Shown: positions 25,809 through 39,300 of the stretch, one piece after another
How the letters are laid out: each line of letters opens with the position of its first letter
Position numbering within the stretch: position 1 is the first letter of the stretch
Origin: Symbiodinium natans
Lineage: Eukaryota; Sar; Dinophyceae; Suessiales; Symbiodiniaceae
Length of the DNA: 64,000 nt
Assembly (NCBI GenBank): GCA_905221605.1
Contig: CAJNDS010002715.1
Coordinates: forward strand, 182,001-246,000
Direction of reading: 5' to 3'
The notes under the pieces: model-generated
Seen by the model: the letters and a program-made list of their open reading frames with translations, nothing else
Database searches by the model: none
What the model was told of the DNA's origin: nothing
Position numbers and translations under genes: made by a program

Positions 25809-26271
25809 CTATTCAGACTTGGGAGGAAAGCCATGTACTCTCACAGAGCATGCTTCAACTGTGCTGCCCGATGGCTCTTGATAGCGCTTGGTCATCTGAA
25901 CGCGGATCTCCATCACCTCATCCGGGAAGATCTCGTCACCCATGATTGCCTCGTCTGACTTGCAATTAAGAGAACTACAAGCCGACTTCCTTACCTCCGC
26001 CGCTACGAACTCTGGCAATTCATCCAGAACAGTGGATGCAGCTACGGGGCATTGTAGGCGTTCACCAGCTTCTGAAATCCTAAGCCGCACCATGCAATGA
26101 CGGGCATGCAGGGCTTGCAGAGTAAAGCTGTTGCGGTTGGACGCTCTCAGGACCGCAAGAGAAATTCCGGGTTCGACATCATGCGACCAAGCTTCGTTTC
26201 TCCTGCTCTTTGTCCTCGGGGTTGACGTCGGGGTGCTCCTGATTTCTGCGCCCGGTGAAACGTCTCATCTT
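25809..26271 (-). CDS. Weak candidate coding segment, unidentified
   Basis: Two minus-strand open stretches read more like protein than their neighbours. A 94-codon frame at 26093-25809 contains GDEIFPDEVMEIRVQMTKRY. A hydrophilic frame at about 26269-26183 starts with ATG (MRRFTGRRNQEHPDVNPEDK...). They could be exons of one gene, but no conserved domain is recognised and no joining intron is proven. A passing likeness to the histone H2A core in the first frame is too weak to use. Confidence 0.2.
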
Positions 26272-28706
26272 GCAATTAGACGCTGACAAAGTCTGCAGAA
26301 CTGCAGCTGTGCAGCTGAGCACCACGCTCGAGCGTTAGACTCGACAAGAGGAGCCTACACCTCAAACCAGACAAAAGAAAAGTGACACATGACATGCAGC
26401 CCAGGCTCAGACAGCGCAATCCGCCGGAAGGCTTTGCGTGCATCCTGAGGGACGCAGGTCGTGCACGCAGAGCATTATGAAAAGCTTGAGGGCGTGGAGG
26501 GGTTTTTCGGCTGAGTTGTGATGCAGTGAACACATATGAACACCTTAGTGCCTTTGTGCAAGTTTTGGACTCGTATGGTGTGGCGGGCGCCTGCCACTTT
26601 CAATGTGCGGTGGGGAACGAAATGGTGATGATCTGTCCTGGATCTCTCGAAAGCCGTCTTCCAGCCTACTTATGAGGAGGACCCGGGTAAGCAATACCAT
26701 TCTGATGGAGACGTGGCTCGCGAGCACAGCAGGCTAGCATAGGCTCGGAGTACACGCTACAAGCCCCACACCAACCTACAAGAAACCAAGCCTGCATCGC
26801 AGGACACCGGCATCGCATGGGGGCACATTTCTAGTTGAACCAGTCCTTTTGGCTTGAGGGGGACCTTGAGCTGAGCTGAATGCTGATCCGAAACAATGGC
26901 CCTAGAACCCGAAAGCAGGCGGAGGCTCGCCCTGGCTGGTTCCTCTTGGCAGACCCAAAACCTGGTTGGGGCGGCTTCGGACGGTTTGCGAGCTTTGCAT
27001 ATTGGCCAGCAAGCATGCGTGTTTCTTCTGCTGCAGCTGTGCTAGTTCTAGCTTTTACCGAACTGTTCGGGTCTGGAAGCTACACCGACCGCTTCGGTTT
27101 AGATGGGCCTTCCTGCAGGTAGAAGCCCCGCAGCCCCCTCACAACACGTCCTGGGTTCAACTGACCACAAGGAGTTCTGTCACGGTACTGTCTGCATATA
27201 GGCTTTTTGTTGTTTCGCGCATTCTTGTTCTTCACTTTGGGCTTTTGGGGCTTTCAGGGGGTGACTTGTAGGGTTTGGGGCCTAGTTTGATTTGGTCTAC
27301 CAGCGTGCCTTTTTTGTTCCCCAACTGCTGCTAAACTTGTTCCTCATACTTTCTCCCGGAGCTGCCAGCTCAGCTGATGATGCGTTCTCATCAAAAGTCA
27401 ATACCTAGAAAATCTGGACGTCTGCAATCTAGGAGCATCGTAAGGGTTCTCCGTCTTCTGCTTTGGGGCCGCCCGGCATTCAGTGCGCGGAAGTTGCTGG
27501 CTCTGGAGCCTCCGCAGAATTCGAGGTTAAGCCGCATCTCGGATAAGACTATGCGGTACGAAACAAATGCTAGAAGGAGGGATTGCCCGTGCCTGATGTG
27601 CTCCCAGTCTCAGCACGTAGCTGACGTAGCTACAATATGTGACCGCCCTCCAAGCCCAGCAATGGAACCCCTGCCTTGGGTTGACAAAGCAGCGCAATGC
27701 CGCCAAGGACCCAAGCAGCCTCATGCGCATCGATCACAGGGGGCCGCTTCTTCGTTCAATGGCTTTCGCAGGATGCAGGGCGCCGCAGGGTTTCACTTGC
27801 TTGACACGGGTGATGATGCGACATCAGGGCTACCCCAGATTTCCCACGAACTGTCCATGATTCTTCCTACAGTAGTCTCAAGAGCGTGGCTTGAGACTAC
27901 CGCAACGTACATTTTCAACATCTGCACTCCCTCACAGAGCACTCCCTCACAGAGAAGCGTTTGAGCCTGGAGGTTGGGATTGATAGTGTACATGCAGCAA
28001 CACATCAATTAAAGTGTTGCTAGCCAGGTGGCAACAGCAGACCTGGCAAACACCGCGTCCGCAGCAAAGCCATGGCAGGAATGTTGAACACGAAATGAGC
28101 CCGTTCACTTGGAAGTACACATCCTGCTTAGGACTTGCCGGGACAGTCCTTGCCAGTGCACTCTGCAGCTCTGATCATAAGAGGTAGCGTCCTTTCACTT
28201 TTCGCTGGCACACGTCTTGTTTGTACGGGATGACCTGGTTACATGTCTGGTTCACCTTGAGGCAATGTCTTCATGACGCGACCTGCTTCGATGACAAGAT
28301 GCGTTCGACGCAGCGCCATTAAAAAACTCTATATGTGCTGGTCTCAAGACTCAAGACCCCCGCGAGGTCGTCTACAAACTTGGACAAGCACACTTGCAAA
28401 CATTACCCTTGGCCTGGCATCAGGGACCGCTGTCGTGCAAGGCGGCGTTGCACGCCTGCTCAGTGTGCAGGATGAGAGCTTACTAGTACGGTCTCGCTGG
28501 CATTCGGTGAATGACCTTGACTGGCCACAAACCTCGGAAAACAGAACCAACATGAGGTTCCATGTGTCGCCAGCTTGCCCTGTTTACCAGCCGTGCATCT
28601 GTCAATCCTTCCATGGGCTTTTCTTTCCACAGGCCTTGAAGATCGAGGCGCCAGCGATGTTTGGATCGAAAGTGCTGGTGCAGAAGTGACTCCTTGCGGG
28701 AACAAC

Positions 28707-29018
28707 TATTCTTCTTCTTATTATTATAATTCTTCTTCTTCTATCTATTTCTTTCTTTCTTCCTTCCTTCCTGCGCACGTATCCCCTCATTTGCGGGTCT
28801 TGCGCTCTTTGTTTTTTCTTGCTTGCTTGCTTGGTTCTTTCTCTTTTATGTTTTTTTTGTCTGCCTCTCCCTCTCTCCCTTTCTTTCTGTCTGTTTTCCT
28901 TTCTTTGGGGCATGGAGCGGAGTCTGTCTTGTCTCTCTTCTTCTTCTGAACAGCGAAGAACCCCCCCCCCCCTGTCTGTCTCTCTCTCTCTCGCTCCCTC
29001 TCTGTCTTCCTTCCTGTT
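28707..29018. repeat. Pyrimidine-rich low-complexity block
   Basis: Over 300 bases dominated by C and T on the plus strand: (TTC)n, (TTTC)n, (TTCC)n, (TTGC)n, (TC)n and a C12 run near 28961. Such polypurine-polypyrimidine DNA can form triplexes. The open frames here are low-complexity only. Confidence 0.93.
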
Positions 29019-29663
29019 CACGACATGACCCCCTAGCTCTTTCTATTCCATCCTTCATCCTTCATTGCAGCGTAAGCCCCTACAGGGTTGCCCCGAGCGG
29101 GGCGCTCCACTTGGCTAGTCGGTGTGACACTTGTGCTTTGCGGTGGGCCTCCCAGAACCGAATAACCCCGACAGATGTAGGATACGGGTACACGCCTCCC
29201 ACCCAGTCATCCACTCGAAGAATTGCCTCAGCACCTTGTGGTGTGCATTTACCAGCCTTGCTCCCGAAAATAAGAGATCTGGATAGTGAAGCGGCCGTTC
29301 ATTGTCTACTGCCGTCTCCTTACGCACTCTTCGGGTATTGCCCATCGTGCTCCACCACGTGCTGCGGGGATTTCGGCTCCCTTGGCTTCCTATGCTCTCT
29401 TGTTCCAAACAGATGTGGGGAGGATGAACAGTGTAGTGGTGCAAGCGATAGAGAGGGGGACTGCCTCTGCCTCGGCCTCTGCCTCCGCCTGCCGTGCTGC
29501 TGCTGCCGCTGCTGCATCCCGACAATCGCAAACACAGGCAGTGCAAACGACCTCTATCATGAAGAAAAAATGGGGACAACAGTTGATTCCCAGGTTCGAA
29601 GGACCTGTGTGGTGATTGCTACCTCGAGCCCTAGCGAGCGCTGTCGAGCTGCCTGGCAGTGAT

Positions 29664-29665
29664 GC

Positions 29666-29697
<32 letters not shown>

Positions 29698-29704
29698 CGA
29701 CAGG
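29664..29704. repeat. (CAGA)n tetranucleotide microsatellite
   Basis: About nine CAGA/GACA units with a final variant. Confidence 0.95.
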
Positions 29705-30123
29705 TAAACAACAAGAACGAGAAAAATGAGAAAACACAATTTCATGCCGATGCGAGCGAGTCTGCACTGGTGGCTGTATTATAAGTGCCAGGGCTCCACC
29801 CAGCGACGATAAGGAGCATCGGCCCAGCCAATAAAGCTCATCGCCAGGGAGCCTTGCTGGTGCAAAAGGGGACATCTTACGTCTCACATTCTCACATGCT
29901 CCACGAGGTTCGCAGGTTACTGTAGGGGGCAGTCCAAGCAAGGCAAGAGCCGCGTGTGGGAACTGATTGGCAGGCGAGATGCCAAGTGTGCCCTGCCGAG
30001 TAGACCGGGTGAGGACCTCGACCTCTGCTAACCAGTTGCACAGAATCAGCGAAGCTTCGCTGGGCTCTGGCTGAAGAGTCTTATCTATCATGGCTCAAGT
30101 GCATGTCATGTTCGGCCTCCGCA

Positions 30124-30253
<130 letters not shown>

Positions 30254-30685
30254 TTGCAGCTTCATCAGCTGCCCCAACCCACATGGGCCTATTCGCCCAT
30301 GGCAAGACTGAACAACGCAATGCAACGCACAATGAAGCCGATGGTGCCTCACTCACCCAAGGCCCCGACCCAGCCAGCCTCCGGGTCCCCCAAACCGGGA
30401 GATTTCACTGCGAGGGTCGGGTGGATCTCCATGAGGTAGGCCTCGAAGAATCTCGAAGGATGGAGGAAATGAAAGGATTTTAAAGACTTAAGTCCACGGT
30501 TCGAAGAGGTAGCAAACACAGCACAACTCATTCTGGAAGCTGTGAGTTGTCATCCCATGACCGCCGAGAACTCAAGTTTCTTCAGGTGAATCCTCCAAGT
30601 GGGACGAAGTGGCCCGGCCGCGCCGGTCCACGACTAAATCGGCAAAGAAGTGGAAGCCTCCGCTAAGGTGCGTTCGCTCTGTTTC

Positions 30686-30695
30686 AAATAAATAA

Positions 30696-30726
<31 letters not shown>

Positions 30727-30727
30727 A
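30686..30727. repeat. (AAAT)n-(TA)n microsatellite
   Basis: Four AAAT units followed by about 13 TA dinucleotides. Confidence 0.95.
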
Positions 30728-33700
30728 GCTGTCTACGCTCGCCCCGGGTCAGGTCGCTGTATGAAGCCCGACTTCGCAAGCGCCGCCCTAAGGCCCTAAG
30801 GCTCACTGGTTTAAGTGACCCCGCGTGTGCTCGACTACATAGTAAGAGCTGTGCATTTGGCCACGCATTATGCCGTATGTTCTGGGTCCCATACCCGAGT
30901 TTTCAACTAATCAGGTTTTGGGGCTTCCAGAGTGCTTCCAGACGCTACTTCTTTAGATTGCATGTTTGGAGATGTTATCGAGTTCGAGGAGTAGGGAGCA
31001 GGTTTTCTGGGTTTGGCTTGCGCGCGTAATGGTTACAACACAACGATGGGGCACTTCAAGACCGTGTTGAAAGCAAAAGCCGATGCCGATCACCCGAAGA
31101 CGTGAAAGACCAAAAGCCATCAACTAAACCAAGAAGCCCACCGAGCCGCAGGCGTGCCGGATCGCCTGGATATGGCCAACTGCCAGTGTCTACAATGGAA
31201 TGAGGTGCACGTGCGGGCACTGGCTAGTTTTTGTCAACCAGCGCTCTCCCATCTGTAGATCACTAGAGCCGTCTGACTCATTGATTCAAGAATCCAAGCC
31301 TTCTCCTATGTTAGTACAGAAAAGCAAAGAACTTGAAGCATCCGGCCAAGGTTCATTTGAGGCACAGTCCAGCTTATCTCTTGTGCCAAGCCTCGGATTG
31401 AACAAATGAGGCTTCCACAGTTTCGACAGTTACTCTCTCCGAAGCAATCTCCTGACAAGGAGCAAGAAAATGGAGAGGGCAAGCTTGATGTTTTTCCAGA
31501 CCACCTCCGAAAGCAAAGCCGACCCGGTTCCCTTGCGATCCCGGATGCGTGCAGAAACAACTGCAAGACCGAGCCCAACTTTCAGTCATCGGCAAGGCTG
31601 CGGGCCTTTGGGTCTAGACCATTCTGCTCCTCCGCGATCTTGAACCACTTGTGAAGAGAGCCTGGCCAAGCTATAGTGCCTCAACCTCGTTCACATCAGA
31701 GGATCTTCGGGCGCATCGGAAACGGGCACACGAGTTTCACGCAGACCTGACGCTGATTGAAGAAAGCCTCGTAACGTCTTACCAAACGACTGGATTTTTG
31801 TCCTGCTTTGCATGAGCAGTAGCACGACGATCATTCAACACAAAAACCTGCGTGCAACTGTGGTGAGTGACGCCACTGCAGGAAGTTGCACTGCGCATCT
31901 TTATGCCTCCGCAACCCGCAAAACAAAGTGAACCTGAAGTTTTATAAACATCCCGACCTCCCGAGCCAGCGTCGTGCTCAGCACCTCGCGGATGATCCCA
32001 GCTTGGCGCTGTGGGGCACTGGTAGGTGCCAGCCTGTCCGACTGTGGTCAGCTGGGCCAGTGAGATGCATGGGCTTGGGAGCATATCTGAAGATGATATG
32101 TTTGACGCATGTGGTTTCTACTGTGACGGGCTAGTGACTACGCGCGAAAGCGCCTGAAAGCAGCACTTTACCAACAGTAATTAGTCCAACAGTCTTCACT
32201 AGTGGGCACTCATGAACTGGTGCTACGGGGAATCCAGTCTCTGGAGCCTGCCCAGAGGTAGATATTGTGTGTGCAGCTCTTCTACCGGCATGGCTTTCTG
32301 AAATCCAACATCCAACACAGCTTCAATCCGTACCTGCTCCGTACCAGCAGCATTTGGAATCATGGAAAGCTCCATACTCTGCTGTAACTGGGCAACCCTT
32401 CGCTCCAGCCATTCCAGCCTCAATCTTCGGAATGTGGTGGGTCACGTGCATTAACGCGTCCTGCCACGCCGTGCGGGGTTCGGCTTGGGGCTGAATCCGT
32501 TTAACACCCCGGCTCGGACAGGTCCAGAAGTCAGATGAAGGCACTTAATCTGGCCAGGTTTTATGGCGGGCTGTGCACAGTTGCTTGAACAGCAATAGGG
32601 CCCAGATGCGCCGGCAGAGGATTCCTGAAAATCTTCGTTGTTCGAGGCCGAATAATTCTTCTCCAGAAATCCGGAGCGAAAGTATCCTCAGGATTGCTGC
32701 AGCATGGTTGATGCAGTTCCCGGCCTACAAGAACCAGCTCCGTGCATCCTGAACAAAACAAAAGGCTCCAACACAGATGCGACTTTGGTAGTGCCCTAGA
32801 AGAAAAGAGATGGCATCAGTTCATGTAAGCCCTGTAGGACCGTAAGAGCGTATGTCAGGTCTCCGTACTCGCTGATGTAGAAGCCTGAGCTGCAAAAAGG
32901 GAATGGCCACCACGAATCATTCCTGGACGCTAAACCAACAGCCAATTATCAGAAACAGTTGCAGGACGGGTCACGGAAGGGGTCCATGGATACCACAGTC
33001 CCATAAATGCGGATGTCCGTCTTCACCGTGATGGGCGGCCAAATGCCCTCCAACCTGGAAGGCTCTGTGCTGCTAGAGCTCGGGCACGCCTAGGACTTGT
33101 GAAGACCCTTCTTGTCGCATCCGAGCTACTGGTAAAGCACAGGATCCAGTATGTACTGCTGAACCACTGCTCTCCTCGGTGGATCCAGGCATGCCCCTAT
33201 GAAAAAGAGCACAGGCGCAAGGATGCCTCGAATGAGGACATGAGGACTCAAGACTCAAGACAAAGCCTTGATTTTTCGTTCCCGGATTCTGCTTTGCAGA
33301 AGCGCTGGGTGCAGCCGCCGTGGAGCCGCGGGGCCTCTTGCCGCCCTGCCAACCCCCCAGATACATCGGGTTGGAATCCGTGCAGAAGCGCGGGATACCG
33401 ACCTCAAACGAGGCACAGCATCACTGTTCCACCTAACTCAGTCCTTCCTGGCATGACGGCGGCTGCACGCAAATGGCAAGCTTGTAACATGTTCTGTTTC
33501 CCCAAAATTTCCCAAATCGGAACTCGCTTCACGAGCTGCACCAGAGTACGGCCCACGGTTTCAGCAGAAGCAGCCCAACAGCCCTCGTCATCGCGCCAGT
33601 TCCAAGCTTCGCAGGCGTCCCGCAAGCTGCAGCAGGCCTCGCCTCGTCATGTGTCACATCTCGACGCTCCCCATACTAAACTTGACTAAACCTATACTAA

Positions 33701-36285
33701 ACGCGCACAAAAGCACGAAACAAACCGAAAACCCAGCCGGGCGGCTACAAGCAGCCGCAGAAGCTGAGGATCCCTACAGGGCGCAGTGATGCACAGTGAT
33801 TGGCTCAAATTTGTTCAGGGAGGATTGTGTGGAAGCCTCCAGGCGGCGTGAAGTGCACGCGCGATTTGAGTGAAGCCGTCTCAGACGCGCACGACAGGCA
33901 CCACGACGCACGCTCGATCCTGCGGAACCACCGACGTCTGAGAAAACGGTCGGCATGTGACATTTGGGTCGACATGACCCGAAACGGTTGATTTCATGAC
34001 GCAATGCAGGCCTATCCCCAAGTACCGCAAGTCCGAGTGTCTTCCAAGACCTTGCGCGCGCCACAACCTCCGATGGGCGTACAGCGTGCTGTGCTACCGC
34101 TACGCCAAAGGCTTGAAGCCTGCGAAGCAGAACGGACGTGACAGCACGCGAAACAACCAGCATTCACATGGGTTCTTCAGTCACGCTGTGTTGTAGGTGC
34201 GGGGGCAGAACGAAGCAGCTGAGGCATATCTGCCTCACTGAGTGTTGATCAGGCGTGTTGAACGTGGCCTGCGCGAGGCGCGCGCGAGGTGTTGCGCGGT
34301 CCGCGCGAGGCTCCCGACCGACCCAAACCCGAAGGCATTATCCCTCATGTCATGATCAAATATTTCGGATCGGCTCCTGAATCACCTAAACCTTAGCCTC
34401 GGCCGGCACCATCAGAACCGCCTCACTAAAGCAGAGCTTCACGAGGTCACGCTACGACGGTCAACGCATATGTCCAAACAAATTCGCCGCTGTGTGTGTA
34501 TTCCAAGGTCACGCACCCCGGCACGACTTTACACAAGGCGGCTCGATGCAACCAACCACCCAGCACCGTGGCCCTACAGCATAAGTCGTATACGGTGTAC
34601 ACAGCCTGCTATTGCACTAGCTGCTGACGACTGCCTCCGGACCAGCGTCGAGTCCCAGGCATTGTGCATCCTGCCACTATAGCGCCAGATTTCAGTCAGT
34701 TCTGAGGCCACAGGCACGAACTTCTGCTCGTTTTTTTGTGTGCGCAGTCCTCCAGCGGCAGGAATTCGCAAGCAGCAGCAGCCTGTGGCAAGCTGGGAGA
34801 AGCTGGGCATCAACCGTTGCGTCCTACGGCCCCTAGGGCCAAATGGTGCGCTAGATGTGCCGCGAGCCTCCGCATCATCAGCACCAAGGAGATGATGCAC
34901 GCCAAAGCGGATCTCAATCCCTCGGCCGCCCCATGCACCTCCGGCAACACGCTGGTCTATCGGCGTCCAGAATGCTCCTAAACGAGCTACAAGCTTCATA
35001 AACACTGCCTTGCGGATCACAACCAACGTCACCCAACTTACTAACAATCAAACCGGTCAGCCCAACAGAACGAACCCGAGCAAACCGTTGGACTGCTTGA
35101 TTCCCATCCTGCCTTCAGGCTTGCGAACAAAAGCCATCGATCCGCCCTGCAGTGACGTGGAACTGGTGGTGTCCGTTTCGTATGGCAGGACAATACTTGC
35201 ACTGCCTAACAACAGAAGTACATCGGCGAAGACACGAGTCGAAATAATCCCCTGCAGAGGGCCTCCTTCGGGCTCTCCGATGCAAAGGCAAGCAGCTCTT
35301 CTGCAGCACCAGGCATGTCGAAGCACTTCGGCATGCCGCCCACCTTTCGAATGTGTGGTATCGGCAGTCTCAATCCTCAAGGCTCTGGAACCTCTGCGTC
35401 GCATTGGTGTCGCAACGCTTATATAGGTGTATGTGTGCGTGTGTCAGTCTAGCAAATACTGTACGTAAGTAGTAATTACTTGTTACTTGCATATTGGTGC
35501 CACAAAATACCAGCCGCTGATGCACAAGGTCACGTGAAGTCCTGGGTAGTCAGTTGTTACATCACAAGCTGTTGGACTTGCCCCTGCGCTTTGTGAGGAA
35601 ATGCGACTGTGCAACAGTTTAAGGCATGCCCGAAACGATCCAAAATCATCAGGGGTTGCTGGCCTCTCCCCGTGACATATGGCAACTTTTGTTGATATCT
35701 AAGACCACTTGTCTGGTCAATTCACTTCACATCACCGCCCTCTTGTTGGCTCAATGCAACCTGATGCAAGTAGTTAGAATAGGCCGAAGTCACGACGATG
35801 CGCGCAACCCTGGTTTCTGAAGTATGGGCTTCAAGACTTTCAGGGTTCCAGGCAAGATCAACAATCGTACCTCGCGGCCGAGGCTATCGCTCACTTGCCA
35901 CGAGCCAAGCCTCAGGGCACCGTCACACCCTTTTGTCAGAAGCATACTCAGAAGCATGGGTCACTCTGTGTGCATTCCGCGTAGCTAGTGGACAAATGCT
36001 GAGGCCAAGTTCAACCCGGGCTATGAGTGCAGCTGCGTAGCGCGTCGTAGTACCTTAACTGCGACACTTTGCCTCACCACAGAGAATCACGGCACCATTT
36101 GAGAGCTAGTGACAGCTAGTGCAAGGTGGTGGCAAGCTCTATGGTTATAACCTCTCTCTGCTCTCACCTTCTGGCTTTCAAGTCAAGGAGCGCCCGGCAT
36201 TGTTGGTCCTCTGTGGCGATAAAAGCTAAGCATTCCCACAGCTGCAACACTACTCACTACTCCAACGGATGCACCGTAGCCAGGT
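30728..36285. other. No recognised gene
   Basis: The longest plus-strand frame (33099-33689, 196 codons) lacks any recognisable domain and overlaps other open frames. No RNA gene seen. Confidence 0.5.
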
Positions 36286-36331
36286 CCCCCCCCCCCTCGG
36301 AATGGAACGCCGGAACGGAACGGAACGGAAC
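36286..36331. repeat. C11 run and (GGAAC)n pentanucleotide repeat
   Basis: Eleven C, a short spacer, then GGAAC units (GGAACGCC, then four GGAAC in tandem). Confidence 0.9.
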
Positions 36332-39300
36332 TTGATTATCTTTGTCTTGCTGGCTGTCGGGTTGCACGGCTGGGTTAATATTCGGGAAGGGGTGAATAGA
36401 CCGGGAAGCAGTCTGGATGCTATCACTGCTGGAAGTAGGCCCTAAATATCAAAAATCTAAAGCCCGAAACAGCCACCCTAAAAGCCCTAAAACTCAACCC
36501 TTCAAGCTGGGGGTCCTTCTCCCCGATGACCTCTTGGAGGTCCGGCACGAAAAGGAGCTTTTGCCTGGTGCCCCTCAGGCGCCAAAGGTCCTGACTAGCG
36601 TAAGGTAGACATAGGTAGACTAGTGTAGAGCTTGCATATTGATTGTCAGCATGTCGTGGCGTGCAAGAACTTGGACCAGCTAGTTGTATGCACTTGAGAT
36701 GTTGCGCATGATGATCCAGCCAACTGATCGTGCAAGCCTTCCACCAGGAAAACCAAACATCAGCTTCCCTAAGACAGTCTCTTTGAATTTGAGAAAATCG
36801 TTTGGGGAAGTCCTTGGACGGAACAAGGTCGTCATAGTCGTTCCTCAAAGACGAGGTGATTCAAGCTTCACTCAAGATGTACGGCGGTCATATCACGAAG
36901 TACTCAGCAAGAGCCCGATGATATGCCCAAACTGAAAAGGCTGGTCTGGCAATTTAGCAGGAAATGTCAGGACGGAGGCTTGCAATAAGGGCTGTAGGTG
37001 TGTTCTTTCACGGAAGTCCTCCTGCAACCAGCGTGCTTCCATCATTCGGATGTCACGTGAACTGCCTTGAAACTCCGATATTTTCGGCAAAACACCTATG
37101 TTCATTCCTCACATGGCCTTGATTAGGGCAGGGCACCCCGCAAAAAGTTCAGACTGAGTTGTTAATAACTTTAGGATCGCTTGTCTGTGACTTTGTTGTC
37201 CTGACACGAAAATTTCTGAAAACGGAACCGTGTGTGTTTCGACTCTCGCACTCGCACGAAGCAGGCAAGGACTGGCTCCAAAAGTGTGTGTTTTTCTACC
37301 TGGGCCCTTATGGTACTTTGTCGCCTCTTGGCATCCAACTCTTGGGGTGCTTCCGGCAGTCCAGTCCAGCAAGTCACTGCGCAATAAAACGTGTGGATCG
37401 CTCGACTGCAACACATCCAACATCTCAGAACATAGGCCATCAAAAGACATCATGCCATATTGAGTGTTACTCGAGTCGCAGCATGCAGAGCCTCTCCGAG
37501 CTGCAAACCCGGCCAAGGGTCGAGGTGTACGCAAGCCCCAAGTTCCACCTGATAGCGTCGAAGGCAAGACAAATGGTTGCCTAAAGAGTGGGGGGGGGGT
37601 CCGCCCAAGATCAGATTCCTTTGTGCGACCAAACTTCAACCTGAATCAACGCAATGAGCTAGCTCATCGAGAACAGGAGCCCTCAATTTCCGCCTCTCGC
37701 CGGGGCGTGCCGCGCGCATGCCAAAGAAAGCTGGCAGCGTGCGGAGCATGTCTGTGCCGACCTGAGGATCTGTGGGCTGGCTGCAATACAGTGCTCTCCA
37801 AAGACCGTGCCCAAAAACCTTTGTTAAGACATTTCTGTTGCTCTTGCTTTAGTATCTAATGCCCCCCCCCAAAAAAAAAATCTCGGGATTTTGGCTCACC
37901 CTCGATAAGCGGGAACGGGGGGTAGGGCGGGTAAGAATCGAGGGTTGAGGGGAAGGTTTGAAGCTTGAGGGTCTGAGCTTTCCAGGCTTTTTGGCTCCCT
38001 GGCCACGGGGGCTGCGGAATAATGCGGGCAACCGAAACAACATACTAAAGCGCATGAGGGCAGCTCGTGGGCTACTGCCTTGAACAATTTCTTGGGGGCT
38101 TGTTTCGTAATGAAAATGTAAAAGGAAGTTATATAAAGCCGGATTCCAGAAAATTCCGGAGTGTGAAGTTGAAGTCGTGCCAAGCCTTGAAGCTTGAGGG
38201 TCTAAGCTTTCAAGGCCTTCGCGATTTTTAGTGTTTGGCTCCCTGGATGACGGGCCACGAACTTCGCATCATTGCGGGTAACCAGTATCCCCTGTGTTTT
38301 TTTCCGGAACTTCCCTTTGGATGCAACATTAAGGCATTGACAGAGGAAACCAAGGCGGAGTTATCGGAGGGCTTGGACTGTTTAACCTTGGGCCTGCAGG
38401 CTTCATGTAAGCTTAAGGCGTCGGTGTCTTCAGCTGGTTTTGTGTCCAATTTCTGGTAGCTGAGCTGCAATGCCGCGCAGGGTCTTCAGATACTTGTTTG
38501 GGAGGGGGCTAAACAACACGAATGCAAGGCTAAATGCATTTTGACATGACCTAATTAATTGGGGCTCTGCAATGGAACCTTGCGTGCGGGTGGGCAGGCC
38601 TGGCCAACGCCCGAGTGACTTCTGAATGATGGTTACTGCAAATCAGAGATAAGCCTGGCGGCGATATCCGCCGCAACATCAATGTACAGCGCATCCGGCC
38701 TGCGACTAACAAAGTCAATAGATTCAAACCGAGGAAGCGCGAAATCCGGACAATTGCGGATGGCACCACACGATGCCGAGCGAAAACATCCAAGAGCCGT
38801 AGAGACCAGGACTGTGCCAAGCTGTGAGGTGTGAAGAGAGTCTGAATGAGTCTCAAAAAGAGCGCGGGACCGAGGCGTGAGGCTTAATACGCAGAAGGGA
38901 CAAACATAACCCGCCACCCTCAAGTTACCTTGCTTTCAGCATGAGATTCTGGAGATTCATTCGAAGGACTCAAAGCACGGCTTACCTGGTTATGCTCCGC
39001 TCGCAGCCACGGACCTAGAGCTGCGTCTGCACCCGAAGCACCTGACGAAGCCCTTGTTGAAGGCAAACTTCATCTGCCCGCCTTGTGAACATTCGATTTA
39101 GGTGCTTTTGTGATGTGTCGGATGTTCAGACTGGCACATAGGCATAGCATGGCATAGCATTGGAAGTCACGAGATTGACAAGTCGAGGAGTTCACGAGGC
39201 CAGGCTCCGAGCCCCTGGCCGGTGTCGGGATCCCTTGGGACGAGATCTTCTTGCAGCCAAAATCCTCAGAAGCATCTTTTGTCTTGGCAATTTAGATCCG

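Larger units (their letters stand above)
21891..28706. other. No recognised gene apart from one weak candidate
   Basis: Apart from the segment at 25809-26271 and the 9-mer repeat at 24805, I see only short frames. A 14-base tandem (ACTCCCTCACAGAG twice) lies near 27927-27954. TTTGGGGTTTGAGG and CCCTAAACCCC near 22711-22761 are weakly telomere-like. Confidence 0.5.

Noticed and set aside
25809-26093. Likeness to the histone H2A fold (SEAGERLQCPV...VLDELPEFVAAEV)
   Set aside because: Only a few scattered residues agree, spacing is wrong, and H2A core motifs do not follow.
30085-30105. Possible relic of the dinoflagellate spliced leader (ATGGCTCAAG)
   Set aside because: Only about nine bases match the leader end; other short matches (about 49430, 62210) are no better, as expected by chance.
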